Positions 8,457-19,800 of a DNA stretch of 64,000 bases are shown here, one piece after another. The DNA lies in the NCBI RefSeq assembly GCF_024518835.1, contig NZ_JANIGO010000005.1, positions 172,783 through 236,782 on the forward strand. The letters are read 5' to 3'. The position numbers and the translations under genes are program-made. The DNA comes from Limnobacter humi. Its GTDB lineage: Bacteria; Pseudomonadota; Gammaproteobacteria; Burkholderiales; Burkholderiaceae_B. Each line of letters opens with the position of its first letter. The stretch's first letter is position 1. Under the pieces are notes generated by a model. The model did not search any database and had not been told where the DNA came from. It was given only the letters and a program-made list of their open reading frames with translations.

Positions 8457-9375
8457 TTCAGTCAATATTTCTGAAACAGCAGACGACACAATGCCAGGGC
8501 CGGTGAGCATGCCGGTGGCACCCGAGGATTTGGCGGAGGTGTCGGCTGCGAAAAATCCAAAGTCGGTGCTCAAGTGGTCAGTGGTCGGTGTTACCTGTGC
8601 AGCCCTGCTGTGGGGTGGGTGGGCAGTCACCGGCGCCAAAACATGGTCGGGAGTCACCAGCGCTTCAGCGGCAACCAAAGCGAGTGGCCCACAGGACCCA
8701 GAGCCCACCACCGTGGTGGCGGTTGTCAATGGTCAAAAAGTGGTGGATTCGGAAATCCGGGGGTTGATCAATTCGGGCGTCGACCGTGCGATCGTGATTG
8801 ACCGGTACATCAACAAGGTACTGGCGGCTGAACGAGGCCGCGAACTGTACAGCAAAGAAGCCGATGCAACCTTGAAAGCGGCTGAGCGTGAAGTACTGGC
8901 GACCCTGTACACCACACGCCGCATTCAGGAACTGCGGGATGCAGTGACAGACGAACAAATTCAGGACTATTACAAAACCAATGTGCGCGATGAAAATTTC
9001 AAGCTGTTCAAGGTGAGTTACTACCTGAGCGGGCAGATTAACGATGCACAAACCGTGTTGAAAAATCTGAAAGACGGCGACAGCAAGGCACTGGCCCAGC
9101 TCAAGCCGTTGATTGAACAGGGGGATGGGTATGCAGCAGCCACGGCGTTGCCCTACAACCTGGGGCGGGTGGCTGCCAAGATGAAGAAGGGGGAGTTTAG
9201 CGAGGTGCTGCAGCTTCGCAACGGTTTGCTGGTGCTGCGCGTGGATGACGTCAAGCAGCTGGACAAACCCACCGTGGACGCAGTGAAGGATGAAATTCGA
9301 CAAACCCTGGCACTGCAACGATTCAACCAGGAACTGGAACAGGCCCGCAAGCAGGCCAAAGTCGAGCTGGGTTAA
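8449..9375 (+). CDS. Membrane-anchored SurA/PpiC-like foldase (parvulin-type)
   Basis: A 308-residue protein with an N-terminal cytoplasmic tail, one membrane segment at about 43-63 and a periplasmic part resembling SurA/PpiC/EpsD chaperones. It opens with the typical strand VVAVVNGQKV, followed by a helical region with DRYINKVLAAERGRELY and a C-terminal parvulin-like core containing LGRVAAKMKKGEFSEV. Parvulins catalyse prolyl isomerisation and chaperone outer-membrane or surface proteins. In this locus a dedicated foldase is plausible for the giant repetitive adhesin encoded downstream. It overlaps the preceding gene by 8 bases. Whether isomerase activity is retained cannot be judged. Confidence 0.82.
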   Translation: MNDSVNISETADDTMPGPVSMPVAPEDLAEVSAAKNPKSVLKWSVVGVTCAALLWGGWAVTGAKTWSGVTSASAATKASGPQDPEPTTVVAVVNGQKVVDSEIRGLINSGVDRAIVIDRYINKVLAAERGRELYSKEADATLKAAEREVLATLYTTRRIQELRDAVTDEQIQDYYKTNVRDENFKLFKVSYYLSGQINDAQTVLKNLKDGDSKALAQLKPLIEQGDGYAAATALPYNLGRVAAKMKKGEFSEVLQLRNGLLVLRVDDVKQLDKPTVDAVKDEIRQTLALQRFNQELEQARKQAKVELG

Positions 9376-9408
9376 ACCAGGTTCCAAACACATTCGCCGG
9401 AGATTTTC

Positions 9409-10098
9409 ATGAACACTCAAACCAGACGCAACAAACCAGCCTGGCCTCGTCGACACCATCAGTTCGGTTTCATTCAGGCAGCGCTGTTGTTCGGTATCGC
9501 ATTGATGACTGCCATCTTGGGTGGCTTTGCCCTGGCCAATCGAAGCCCCACATCTCAAACCGACGTGGAGCAGGCCAAAGTCAATGCGTCCGTCATCTTG
9601 AAACAGGCCAGTGATTTGCGGGACGGTGTGTCGCGTTTTGCAAGCGATTTTGGCGCCAGTGCCGTGCTCAACACCCTGGACTTTTCGGCCACGGCCAGTC
9701 AAGGTCTGTTCGACCCAACGGCCCGTTACGCCTTGCCACAGATCATGCCCACGTCAGCATTTAATGCAACAGTGGCCAATGCGGCGCCCAGCGCCAACCA
9801 GGCTGGGCACTGGTTTTACAACCGCGGTACGCCAGGCAAGGGCATTGGTTCTGGTTCAGCCGATCCGTTGGTGTTTTTGCCCTCGGTGCGCCAAGACGTG
9901 TGCGAGCGAGTCAACCGCCTGTTGTATGGCGGCCCTGGAATTCCCGTGGCCACCGCAGCACTGTCAACCTGGCAAACCATCGGTGGTGATGGCGGCTTGA
10001 GCGGCGCCACCGGCACTGACCCCACGGGCTGGCCTGAAGGGTGTGTTCAAACATCGGACAACAGTTACCTGTACTTCAAGGTGGTTCAGGAGAACTGA
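9409..10098 (+). CDS. Prepilin-like protein lacking Glu5
   Basis: A 229-residue protein with a basic N-terminus (about 27 residues) ending in the prepilin-peptidase-like junction QFG/FIQAALLFGI. A long hydrophobic helix follows, then a soluble domain with two Cys residues near the C-terminal half. This layout is that of type IV prepilins or pseudopilins. The mature residue 5 is Ala instead of the usual Glu, as in GspK-type minor pilins that sit at the fibre tip. CGGAGA precedes the start by about 6 bases. A strong terminator follows the gene. The major pilin of the system is not evident in the window unless it is this protein. Confidence 0.82.
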   Translation: MNTQTRRNKPAWPRRHHQFGFIQAALLFGIALMTAILGGFALANRSPTSQTDVEQAKVNASVILKQASDLRDGVSRFASDFGASAVLNTLDFSATASQGLFDPTARYALPQIMPTSAFNATVANAAPSANQAGHWFYNRGTPGKGIGSGSADPLVFLPSVRQDVCERVNRLLYGGPGIPVATAALSTWQTIGGDGGLSGATGTDPTGWPEGCVQTSDNSYLYFKVVQEN

Positions 10099-10127
10099 TG
10101 GCCAGCAGCAAACGCAAGCACCCATCG

Positions 10128-10150
10128 CCCCACCCCTGGTGGGGTTTTTT
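10128..10150 (+). terminator. Strong intrinsic terminator inside the pilus-like locus
   Basis: A perfect 7-bp GC-rich stem (CCCCACC at 10128-10134 with GGTGGGG at 10138-10144), a 3-base loop and six T residues. It sits between two same-strand prepilin-like genes. It would uncouple expression of the upstream machine from the downstream minor pilin and giant adhesin, unless it is read through or a second promoter follows. Confidence 0.85.
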
Positions 10151-10218
10151 ATCCCCGAAGCGGGCGATGTGCTCCCTGGATGATGCTGGCGTTAAAGCAG
10201 ATAGAGAGGGCGTGTGTC

Positions 10219-10776
10219 ATGCATTCGAAGCAGGTTGGACAGTCACCTAGGCAGCGGGGGCGGGGTTTTGTTACCGCCTACTTGCTGTATGGGTTGGCCT
10301 TGATGAGTGTGGTTGGCCTGGCGTACAGCCGATTGTATTCAAACAATGAGCAGGCCCGCATTGTGCAACAAACGGTGGAAGAAGTGAACGCACAAATTGA
10401 AATCATTCGAAGCAAGGTGTTTTTGTGTGCCGCGGTGTATCCGAATGGTGACCATGCACAGTTCAATGCCCGCCACCCATACCCGGCGCCAAGCAACGCC
10501 CAGTTGAACCGGGACGACCTGAGCAATGTGAAGTGCCCTGGATCACCGGGTGGTGCGCTGGGTTTGGGGCAGTTGGGGGATGGTGTGCCACTGCCGCAAA
10601 CACCACCAGAATTTCAGCCCTGGGTGTATGAGCACACGGAGACCAACGGCATCCGGTTACTCCTTGTTCCCAAAGTGGCGGGCGGCGGTGCTGTGGTTCG
10701 AACACGGTTGCAGCGGCAACTGAGTTTGGTGACGACGGTGAGCGGGGATGTGTTGTACATCACGGTGTTGCAGTGA
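10219..10776 (+). CDS. Second prepilin-like protein lacking Glu5
   Basis: A 185-residue protein with a short basic leader, a Gly-Phe prepilin-type junction (RGRG/FVTAYLLYGL), a hydrophobic helix of about 20 residues, and a soluble domain with two Cys residues (CAAVYPNG and VKCPGSPGG) that may form the pilin disulfide loop. Mature residue 5 is Tyr, not Glu. AGAGAGGG at 10203-10210 points to the ATG at 10219 rather than the ATG at 10180. It is coupled to the adhesin gene, whose ATG lies 26 bases after this stop. A minor tip pilin that carries or recruits the adhesin is a reasonable inference. Confidence 0.8.
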   Translation: MHSKQVGQSPRQRGRGFVTAYLLYGLALMSVVGLAYSRLYSNNEQARIVQQTVEEVNAQIEIIRSKVFLCAAVYPNGDHAQFNARHPYPAPSNAQLNRDDLSNVKCPGSPGGALGLGQLGDGVPLPQTPPEFQPWVYEHTETNGIRLLLVPKVAGGGAVVRTRLQRQLSLVTTVSGDVLYITVLQ

Positions 10777-10802
10777 AAGGTGCTGCACGGGAGACAGAGA
10801 AT

Positions 10803-13800
10803 ATGCGCAGCTTTGTGAAATCGTTTCATGTTGAACGGGTCACCAGTCGGCTGGTGTGTGTGGTGTTGTTCGCCATGCTGATGGCCCCTGGTGTGGGGCA
10901 TGCTGGGTCCAGCGAAACATCGGCCGCTTTCACAGCCACCCAGCTGGTTCGCCAATTCACCTTGCGCAACACGGTCTCTCAGGTTAATCAGGGTTTGCAG
11001 GGTTTTGTCAGCGACCAAAATGGTGTGTTGCGTGGCCTACCCATGAGCGCTGCGCTCAGTTTTTTTCCTGCCGACATGGGCACAGTGCCCAACGGCTACG
11101 GCGTGCCCACGCGGGACGGTGGTGGTCGCCCCTTGGGCTATTGCGCTTGGGACAATGCCAGTTCAACCGCTGGCGGCGGTTTCAATGCAGGTCTTGGTGC
11201 GTCCGTCCCACTGGTGTATGCGGTGGTATCGGCTGGGTTGAATGGTGCCATCGAAACATCGTGTGCCCAAATTCTGGCCACCCGAACCGCAGCGGGCGAT
11301 GATTACATTGAAATTCGTCAACCACAGCAGACCGCATCGCAGCAGTACCGAAGCAGTGTGGCCACCTATGCAGACTTGTTGGCCACGCAGGGCACCGATG
11401 GAGATGTACGCCTGGTCAGAGAAAGCAACCGGCTCTATACCTATTCGGCGGGCTCCTGGGTGCCGGTGTATGCCGGCCCCACATTCAATGATGATTCTGC
11501 AGCCAATGGCACTGGCGCAGTGTCGTACACCGCAGGCAAAGTCACGGTTGCTGAATTTCAGGCCACAGTGGCCAATTTCAGCAGCAACCTCACTGTGGCA
11601 GGCTCGTCAACTTTCAGTGGCGCAGTCACTGCATCCAACGGCATCACGGTGACTGCCGGCGGCGCAAAAATCACTGGCAATTCCACCGTGACTGGCAACC
11701 TGGACGTGAGCGGTGCGCTCACCGCAGCAACCCTGGCAGGCAATGGCAGTGCGCTCACCAACCTGAATGCTGCAAATATCACGACCGGCGTGTTGGGCGC
11801 TGCATTCGGCGGCACTGGCGTGGACAGCTCCACTGCGGCCAATGGTCAATTGTTAATTGGCAATGGCGCGGGATTCAGTCTAGGCAATATCGTCGGAATA
11901 GCCGATCAAGTCAACGTCACCACTGGCGCTGGCAGCATCACCCTGAGCTTGCCACAAAGCATTTCCACCACCAGCACCCCCACTTTTGGTGGCTTGATGC
12001 TGAATGGTGCATTGGTGGGCACCACCGCATCATTTAGTGGAAATGTGTCTGCCCAGCGTTTGATCCTGGCCGACTCTACAGGTGGGGTTTCTGACCCAAA
12101 CCTGATTGTTGGTCTGACGGCCATGCAAGGTTCTCAAACTGGATCGGGCGGAAATACAGCAGTGGGCATCAGCGCGCTCCAAAGTAATCTTTCCGGTGCC
12201 TACAACGTGGCGATTGGAACAAATGCGTTGCTCACCAATATATCGGGCGGAATGAATACCGCTGCTGGATTTAATGCCCTGCAGCAGAACTCCGACGGGT
12301 TTTATAACAGCGCGTTTGGCGCTTACGCGCTTCAATCCAACAGCCATGGGCAGAACAATACTGCAATAGGCCTTAATTCATTGTCTGCCAATACGATCGG
12401 TAGCGCCAATAGTGCATTAGGAATATCTGCATTGGCTGGCAATATTGACGGATTCGGGAACACCGCATTTGGTGCTGCCGCCTTATACAAAAACACCCAG
12501 GGTGCGCGGAACGTCGCAATTGGCCTAAACGCGGGTTACTCCAATGCTAGTAACAACTCTACCAACGCCAACATCACTGGCAACAACAACACATTTGTGG
12601 GTGCTAATGCCATGCCAGGCACAACCACCCAGCTGACTTACGCCACAGCCCTGGGTTCGGAGAGCCTGGTCACCACCAGCAATACCATTGTGTTGGGACG
12701 CGCCACGGACAAAACCGTGATCGGCTCTACAGGCACGGCCAGTGGCGGCATTCTGCAAAACAAAATATTGCAAGTCACCGGCGATGTGGGCATCACTGGA
12801 AACCTCAGCATTGCCGGCGCGTTTTCAGCAGCCTCGTTCAGCGGCAATGGCAGCGGCCTGACCAACCTGAACGGCAGCAACATCAACAGTGGATTAGTAC
12901 CTGTTGCCTTTGGGGGCACCGGGGTGAATGGCTCCGCAGCAGCCAATGGGGCATTGCTGATTGGCAACGGCAGTGGCTATACACTGGGTACACTCACCGG
13001 CACTGCAAACCAAGTTAATGTCGCCAATGGTGCTGGCAGCATCACCTTGAGCCTGCCGCAAAATATTGCCACCACCAGTACACCCACCTTTGCCGGCATG
13101 AACTTGAACGGCACCTTGAATGTCACCAACAGTGTGGCCTTGAACACCTCCAATTTGGGCAGTAGCACGTCCCTTCGCGATCTGCGGGTTTTCTCAACCG
13201 ATGGCTTTTCTCCCTGGGACCATTTGCGGATTCGAGTGGGTGACCATCAGACCAATGTGGATGCCGGTGGCGCCGACAATGGCCTAAATTTCCGGGTGGG
13301 CAATGGCAATACAGGCAATGTGGGAGACCAGACCTACAACACCGTGCTCACCCTGTTTCCGGACCAGTCGGCTGTGTTTACTGGCCGTGTGGATGCACAA
13401 AGCCTTTACCTGGGTGGGCAGGCAGTCCTACCCATGACCAAGGCAAACATTGATGCAGCGCTGACATCGGCCAGTTCCATTGGTGCAGCGTCCCCGCAAA
13501 CCAACCTGGCTTTGGGCACCAGTGCCCTGGCCAGCGAGCGCCGTGCAGGCAACGTGGCCATTGGTGCCGGGGTTCTGGCCAGCCTCACAGCCTCGGCTGC
13601 CAGCAATGACGGCGTGTTCAACACAGGGGTTGGTTACAGCACATTGGCGGCCAATAGCACAGGCCGCGACAACACCGCTGTGGGTGCAGAGGCTTTGCTT
13701 TTCAATACCACGGGTTTTTCCAACACGGCGATGGGGCGGGCTGCACTGTACAGCAATACCACCGGACAAAAAAATTCCGCATTTGGTTCAGCGGCGCTGT

Positions 13801-16800
13801 TTTCCGCAACCACCGCCAGCAACAACGCCGTCTTTGGTGACGGTGCTGCCTTTGGCCTCACCACGGGTTCAGACAACACCGTGGTGGGGCAGGGTGCTTT
13901 GTTCAGCACCACAACCGGGGCGCAGAATACATCCATTGGTCGTTTGAGCATGTTTTCCAATGCAACAGGCCAGCAAAACGCCGCTTTGGGAAGCGCTGCA
14001 CTGTACAGCAACACAACCGGCAGCTACAACGTGGCCATGGGTCAATCAGCAGGTTTCTCAACAATTGGCGGCAGCACATCGAACGCCAATACCACAGGCA
14101 GCAACAACACCTTCGTGGGTGCATTCGCCATGCCTGGTACCACCACGCAGCTGAATTACGCCACAGCATTGGGATCTGGCGCCTTGGTTGGTACCAGCAA
14201 CACAGTGGTGCTGGGCCGCACCACGGACAGCACGGTGATTGGTGCCACGGGCACCGCCAGCAGCGGCATTTTGCAAAACAAAATATTGCAAGTCACCGGC
14301 GATGTGGGCATCACAGGAAACCTCAGTATTGGTGGTGCGTTTTCAGCGGCATCATTCAGTGGTGATGGCAGTGCACTGACCAACCTGAATGCCAGCAACA
14401 TCACCAGTGGTATGTTGGGCACTGCATTTGGCGGCACCGGTGTAAATGGTTCAGCAGCGGCCAACGGCACGTTGCTGATTGGGAACGGCAGTGGTTATAC
14501 ATTGAGCACACTGACCGGCACTGCCGAGCAAATCAATGTCGCCAACGGCGCTGGCAGCATCACCTTGAGCCTGCCGCAAAGCATTGCCACCACCAGTACA
14601 CCCACATTTGGTGGTCTTGCCTTGAATGGTGCATTGGTAGGAACCACAGCATCGTTTAACGGGAATGTGTCTGCGCAGCGCTTGATTCTGGCCGATTCCT
14701 CGGGTGGCGTTGACTTGCCGAGCGTGATCATTGGTCAAGCGGCCATGCAGGGTCCACAAAGCGGATTTGGCGCAAACACCGCGGTGGGGATCAGTGCGCT
14801 GCAAGACAATCAATCCGGATACTTCAACGTCGGTATCGGGTCCAGTGCCTTGATGAATAACACCCATGGCGCTTTCAACGTGGCTGTGGGCAATAACGTC
14901 TTGGAAAAAAATCTGGACGGCATTTTTAATAGCGCCGTGGGGGCGTCTGCCCTTGGATCGAACACCAGTGGTTTGGGTAATACAGCCATGGGCACGCTTG
15001 CGTTAAGCGCCAACACCTTGGCGAATGGTAACAGCGCGTTTGGTCTTTCAGCATTGGGCAGCAATACAGAGGGACTTACCAACACAGCGGTGGGTGCACA
15101 AGCGCTGGGCAGCAACACACTGGGTAGTGACAACGTGGCTCTTGGCATTTATGCCGGTTATTCCACTGTTGATTCAAATGACACCAATGCGAACATCACC
15201 GGCAGCAACAATACATTCATTGGTGCCTACACCATGCCCGGTACCACCACGCAACTGAATTACGCCACTGCCCTGGGCTCTGCGGCATTGGTCAGCACCA
15301 GCAATACGGTTGTGCTGGGCCGCACCACCGACAGCACGGTGATTGGTGCTACCGGTACAGCCAGTAGCGGCATTTTGCAAAACAAAATTTTGCAGGTTAC
15401 CGGCGATGTTGGCATCACGGGAAACCTCAGCCTTGGTGGCGCTTTTTCAGCAGCCTCATTGAATGGAGACAACCTGACATTGACCGGTGGGTTGTCAGCG
15501 AATTCGGCATTTATTACCGACTTTCTCAACGTAAGCCGACTTCTTTCTGCAAGTGCTGTTGGCAATATTTCAGTGGGTAACTTCAACCTGCTTGATCTGA
15601 ACAGTGGATATGAAAACATCGCGATTGGCAATGGAACCCTTCCATTCAATGTGAGTGGCACCTACAACATTGCGATGGGTGCCGGCGCCATGCTCAATGC
15701 ACAAACCGGTTCCGATAACGTCTCTGTGGGTGGTAACTCATTGCATATCCTGGTGAATGGCAGTAGCAACACAGCCATCGGGGCCAGCGCCTTGTACACC
15801 ACAGATGGTTATGGCAATACCGGTGTGGGTGCGGCAGCTTTGGGTACCAATACCACTGGCAGCGAAAATACCGGTGTTGGTTTGAATGCGGGTGGAAATC
15901 GATTGTTTGAGCCAGCAGCCAATCAGCGTTACGGCAACAACAACACTTATCTGGGGGCTTATACGTATCCAGTGACCGACAGTTTGTCCTTTGCCACCGC
16001 CCTGGGGTCGGGGGCTGGTGTCGGCACCAGCAATACGATCGTATTGGGCCGCACCGTCGACACCACAGTGATTGGGGCCGAGGGTATGGCCAGTAGCGGC
16101 ATTCTGCAAAACAAAATTTTGCAAGTCACTGGTGATGTCGGTATCACTGGAAACCTCAGCGTTGGCGGCACTTTGTCAGCGGCCTCGTTCAATGGCGATA
16201 ACCTGGCGTTGACCGGTGGGTTGTCCGCATCCTCTGCAACGATCGCCGGCGTTGTGAATGCAGGTCGAGTTCAGTTCAGCAACGCGGCGGGCAACATTGT
16301 GATTGGCAATAACACCTTGACCAATGTTGAAAGCGGTTATGAAAACATCGCAATCGGTAACTACACCTTAAGCAGCAATATTAGTGGCGGCTATAACATT
16401 GCCATCGGGGATGGTGCACAAATCAGTCTCGAAACTGGTTTCAATAACGTTGCGGTAGGCCCTGAATCCCTCAACTATTTGATCAGTGGGTATAGCAACA
16501 CGGCCATCGGAACACGTGCCTTGTACGACACGGACGGCTATGGCAATACGGGCATCGGGGATGGCGCGATGACCGCCAACACCACGGGCAATGAAAATAC
16601 CGGTGTGGGCCTGGATGCAGGTCGATCCAGAAACTATTCCCATGCTTCAAACCAACGTTACGGCAACAACAACACCTATTTGGGTGCCCATTCGTTCCCG
16701 GTGACTGACAACCTGTCTTACGCCACAGCACTGGGATCGGACGCAGCTGTTAGCACCAGTAATACCATTGTGCTGGGTCGTACCATCGATACCACTGTGA

Positions 16801-19800
16801 TTGGTGCAACGGGTGCAGCCACCAGTGGCATTCTGCAAAACAAAATATTGCAGGTCACTGGTGATGTGGGCATTTCTAATGGTTTAACCATCGGCGGTAC
16901 TCTCACTGCGAGCACCCTGGCTGCAAATACAGCGAACTTCATCGGTGCTGTCACTGCGCAGCGTATCCTTGTTGGCGATTCAACCGGGGTTTTAATACCC
17001 AACGTGGTGGTTGGTTTGGGGGCCATGCAAGGAACACCCAGCGGCACCGGTGGTAACACTGCTGTTGGGCGCAACGCTTTGTCTTCCAACACCTCTGGTG
17101 AGGGTAATGTTGCGGTTGGTCGGGAAAGTATGCAAGGCGTTACAACGGCATCCTACAATACCGCTTTTGGCAGCTATGCCATGTTTAGCGGCAATGGCTC
17201 TTTGGTCACCGCGATTGGTTCCAGTGCTGCGGCTTACATGACTGGCTCTCAAAACGTGGCTGTTGGCGTTAACGCCCTGCAAATGGCGGGGAGTGTTTAC
17301 AACGTTGCTGTCGGAAACAATAGCCTCTACGGGCTTAGCTCTGGTGGTGCAAATACGGTGTTGGGCCATTATGCGATGTCCAGCTTAACCGCTGGTGCCA
17401 GCAATATTGCAATTGGTCATCGCGCTGGGGGTTCCTTATTGACAGGCTCCGGTAACATCGCCATCGGCGAACAAGCCGCACAGGGTCTAACAAACGGTAG
17501 CAACAATTTATCGATTGGTAACAATACCCAGATTTCAAACAATCTGAGCTATGCCACCGTGCTGGGCAATAATGCAGTGGTGACTACCAGCAATACCATT
17601 GTGCTGGGCCGCACCACGGACAGCACAGTGATTGGTGCCACGGGCACTGCCACCAGCGGCCTTCTGCAAAACAAAATATTGCAGGTCACTGGGGATGTCG
17701 GCATTAGTGGCAATCTGTCTTTGGGTGGCGTGATCACCGGTGCTTCCGCTGTATTCACAGGCAATTTGGCTGCAAACCGTCTGTTGTTGGGTGATTCTTC
17801 CGGCGGCGTTACAAATCCAAATATCGTGATCGGGGTTGGGGCGCTGGGAGGTGTTCCCAGTGGCGCTGGCGGCAATGTGGCCATTGGTAACGGCTCGATG
17901 GCCAACAACACATCGGGTGGATTGAATGTGGCCATTGGGCACCTGGCCATGAACTCCAACACCACGGGTTATCTGAACACGGCACTGGGCGCGTCGGCCC
18001 TGATTAGCAACACCACCGGCAATAACAACATTGCCATTGGAACTGATGCTTTGTATGCCAACACAACCGGCTCGGACAACGCTGCGGTGGGGGTGTATGC
18101 CTTGACCTCCAACACGACAGGTTATTCCAACACTGCAATGGGTAGTAGTGCGCTATATGCCAACACAACAGGCTATAGAAACAGTGCATTCGGTTACAGT
18201 GCGCTGCTGAGCAACACCACTGGATACGCCAACACGGCCACTGGCTACCATGCGCTGAAGTTCAATACCACAGGCAATCAAAACACAGCCACCGGGTACA
18301 AGGCACTTGAATTCAACAGCACGGGTTATCAAAACACGGCTGCAGGCTATCGATCCCTCCAATCGAATACCACCGGTGAAAGCAACACTGCCACGGGTTT
18401 TGGTGCGTTGCAATTCAGCAGCACTGGTGTGAGAAACACGGCTGATGGTACTTATGCCTTGTACAACAACACGACCGGCGATCGAAACACGGCAGTGGGC
18501 TACTCTGCATTGGCAACCAACACAACGGGGAGTTACAACACGGCGATTGGGCACTCGGCTGGACCAAGCGATTCAAATCTGTCCTATTCCACAGCGCTGG
18601 GCGCATTTTCATCCGTCAGCACCAGCAACACCATCGTGTTGGGCCGCACCACCGACAGCACCGTGATTGGTGCCACAGGCACCGCCACCAGTGGAATTCT
18701 GCAGAACAAGATTTTGCAGGTCACGGGTGATGTGGGCGTCACCGGTGATTTGTCTCTGGGCGGTGCTTTAACACTGAATACCCTGAATGCAACAACAGGC
18801 AATTTCTCTGGCGCTGTGTCTGCCTTGCGATTGTTGGTGTCTGACTCATCGGGTGGCGTGGCTGTACCCAACATGGTTGTGGGTGGAAACAACATGGTGA
18901 ATGCTCAGAGCGGAGGTGGTCAAAACACGGTACTGGGTATTAATGCGCTGCGCGACAATACCTCGGGCGCACAAAACACAGCCGTTGGCTTGTCCAGTTT
19001 GATTCAGAACGTGGATGGCAGTAACAACACGGTGGTGGGCGCCTATGCCATGTATGTCAACACTTCTGGCAGCAACAACACAGCATTGGGTGGTTCGGCG
19101 CTGGGCGATCAAACCACTGCCTCCAATAACACTGCTGTAGGCCAAAGCGCCCTGCGAAAGGCCACCACGGGTGGCTTTAACTCGGCGCTGGGCCAAAGTG
19201 CTTTGTACAGTTCCACCACGGGGGCACTTAACTCGGCTTTGGGCATGTCAGCCTTGTGGGCCAATACCACAGGTTCTGCCAACGTGGCGTTGGGTGTGAA
19301 TGCCGGTTACGCCGACAGCGCATTTAGTGCAACCAACCCCAACACCACCGGCAGCAATAATACTTATTTGGGCGCCTACGCACGACCGAATTCGGGCGTT
19401 CAATTGAATTACGCCACTGCCTTGGGGTCTGATGCGCAGGTCTCGACCAGCAATACAATTGTATTAGGCCGAACCACCGACACCACCGTGATTGGTGCCA
19501 CGGGCACCGCCAGCAGTGGAATTCTTCAGAACAAGATTTTGCAGGTTACGGGTGATGTGGGCATCACTGGAAGCCTCGGCATTGGCGGTGCATTTTCTGC
19601 TGCTTCATTCAGTGGTGATGGCAGTGCACTGACCAACCTGAATGGCAGCAATATCAGTAATGGTACCGTCTCGGCAGCCCGTGGTGGCACAGGTTTGGAT
19701 GGTTCTGCGGCGGCCAATGGGGCATTGTTAATTGGCAATGGGGCTGGGTTCAGTTTGGGCAACTTGACAGCTGGAGCAGGACTATCCATCACCAACGGCT

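Noticed and set aside
17874..18536. Regular repeat array that could suggest CRISPR
   Set aside because: Units are contiguous, 51 bases long, coding and in frame, without constant repeats separated by variable spacers, and there are no cas genes.
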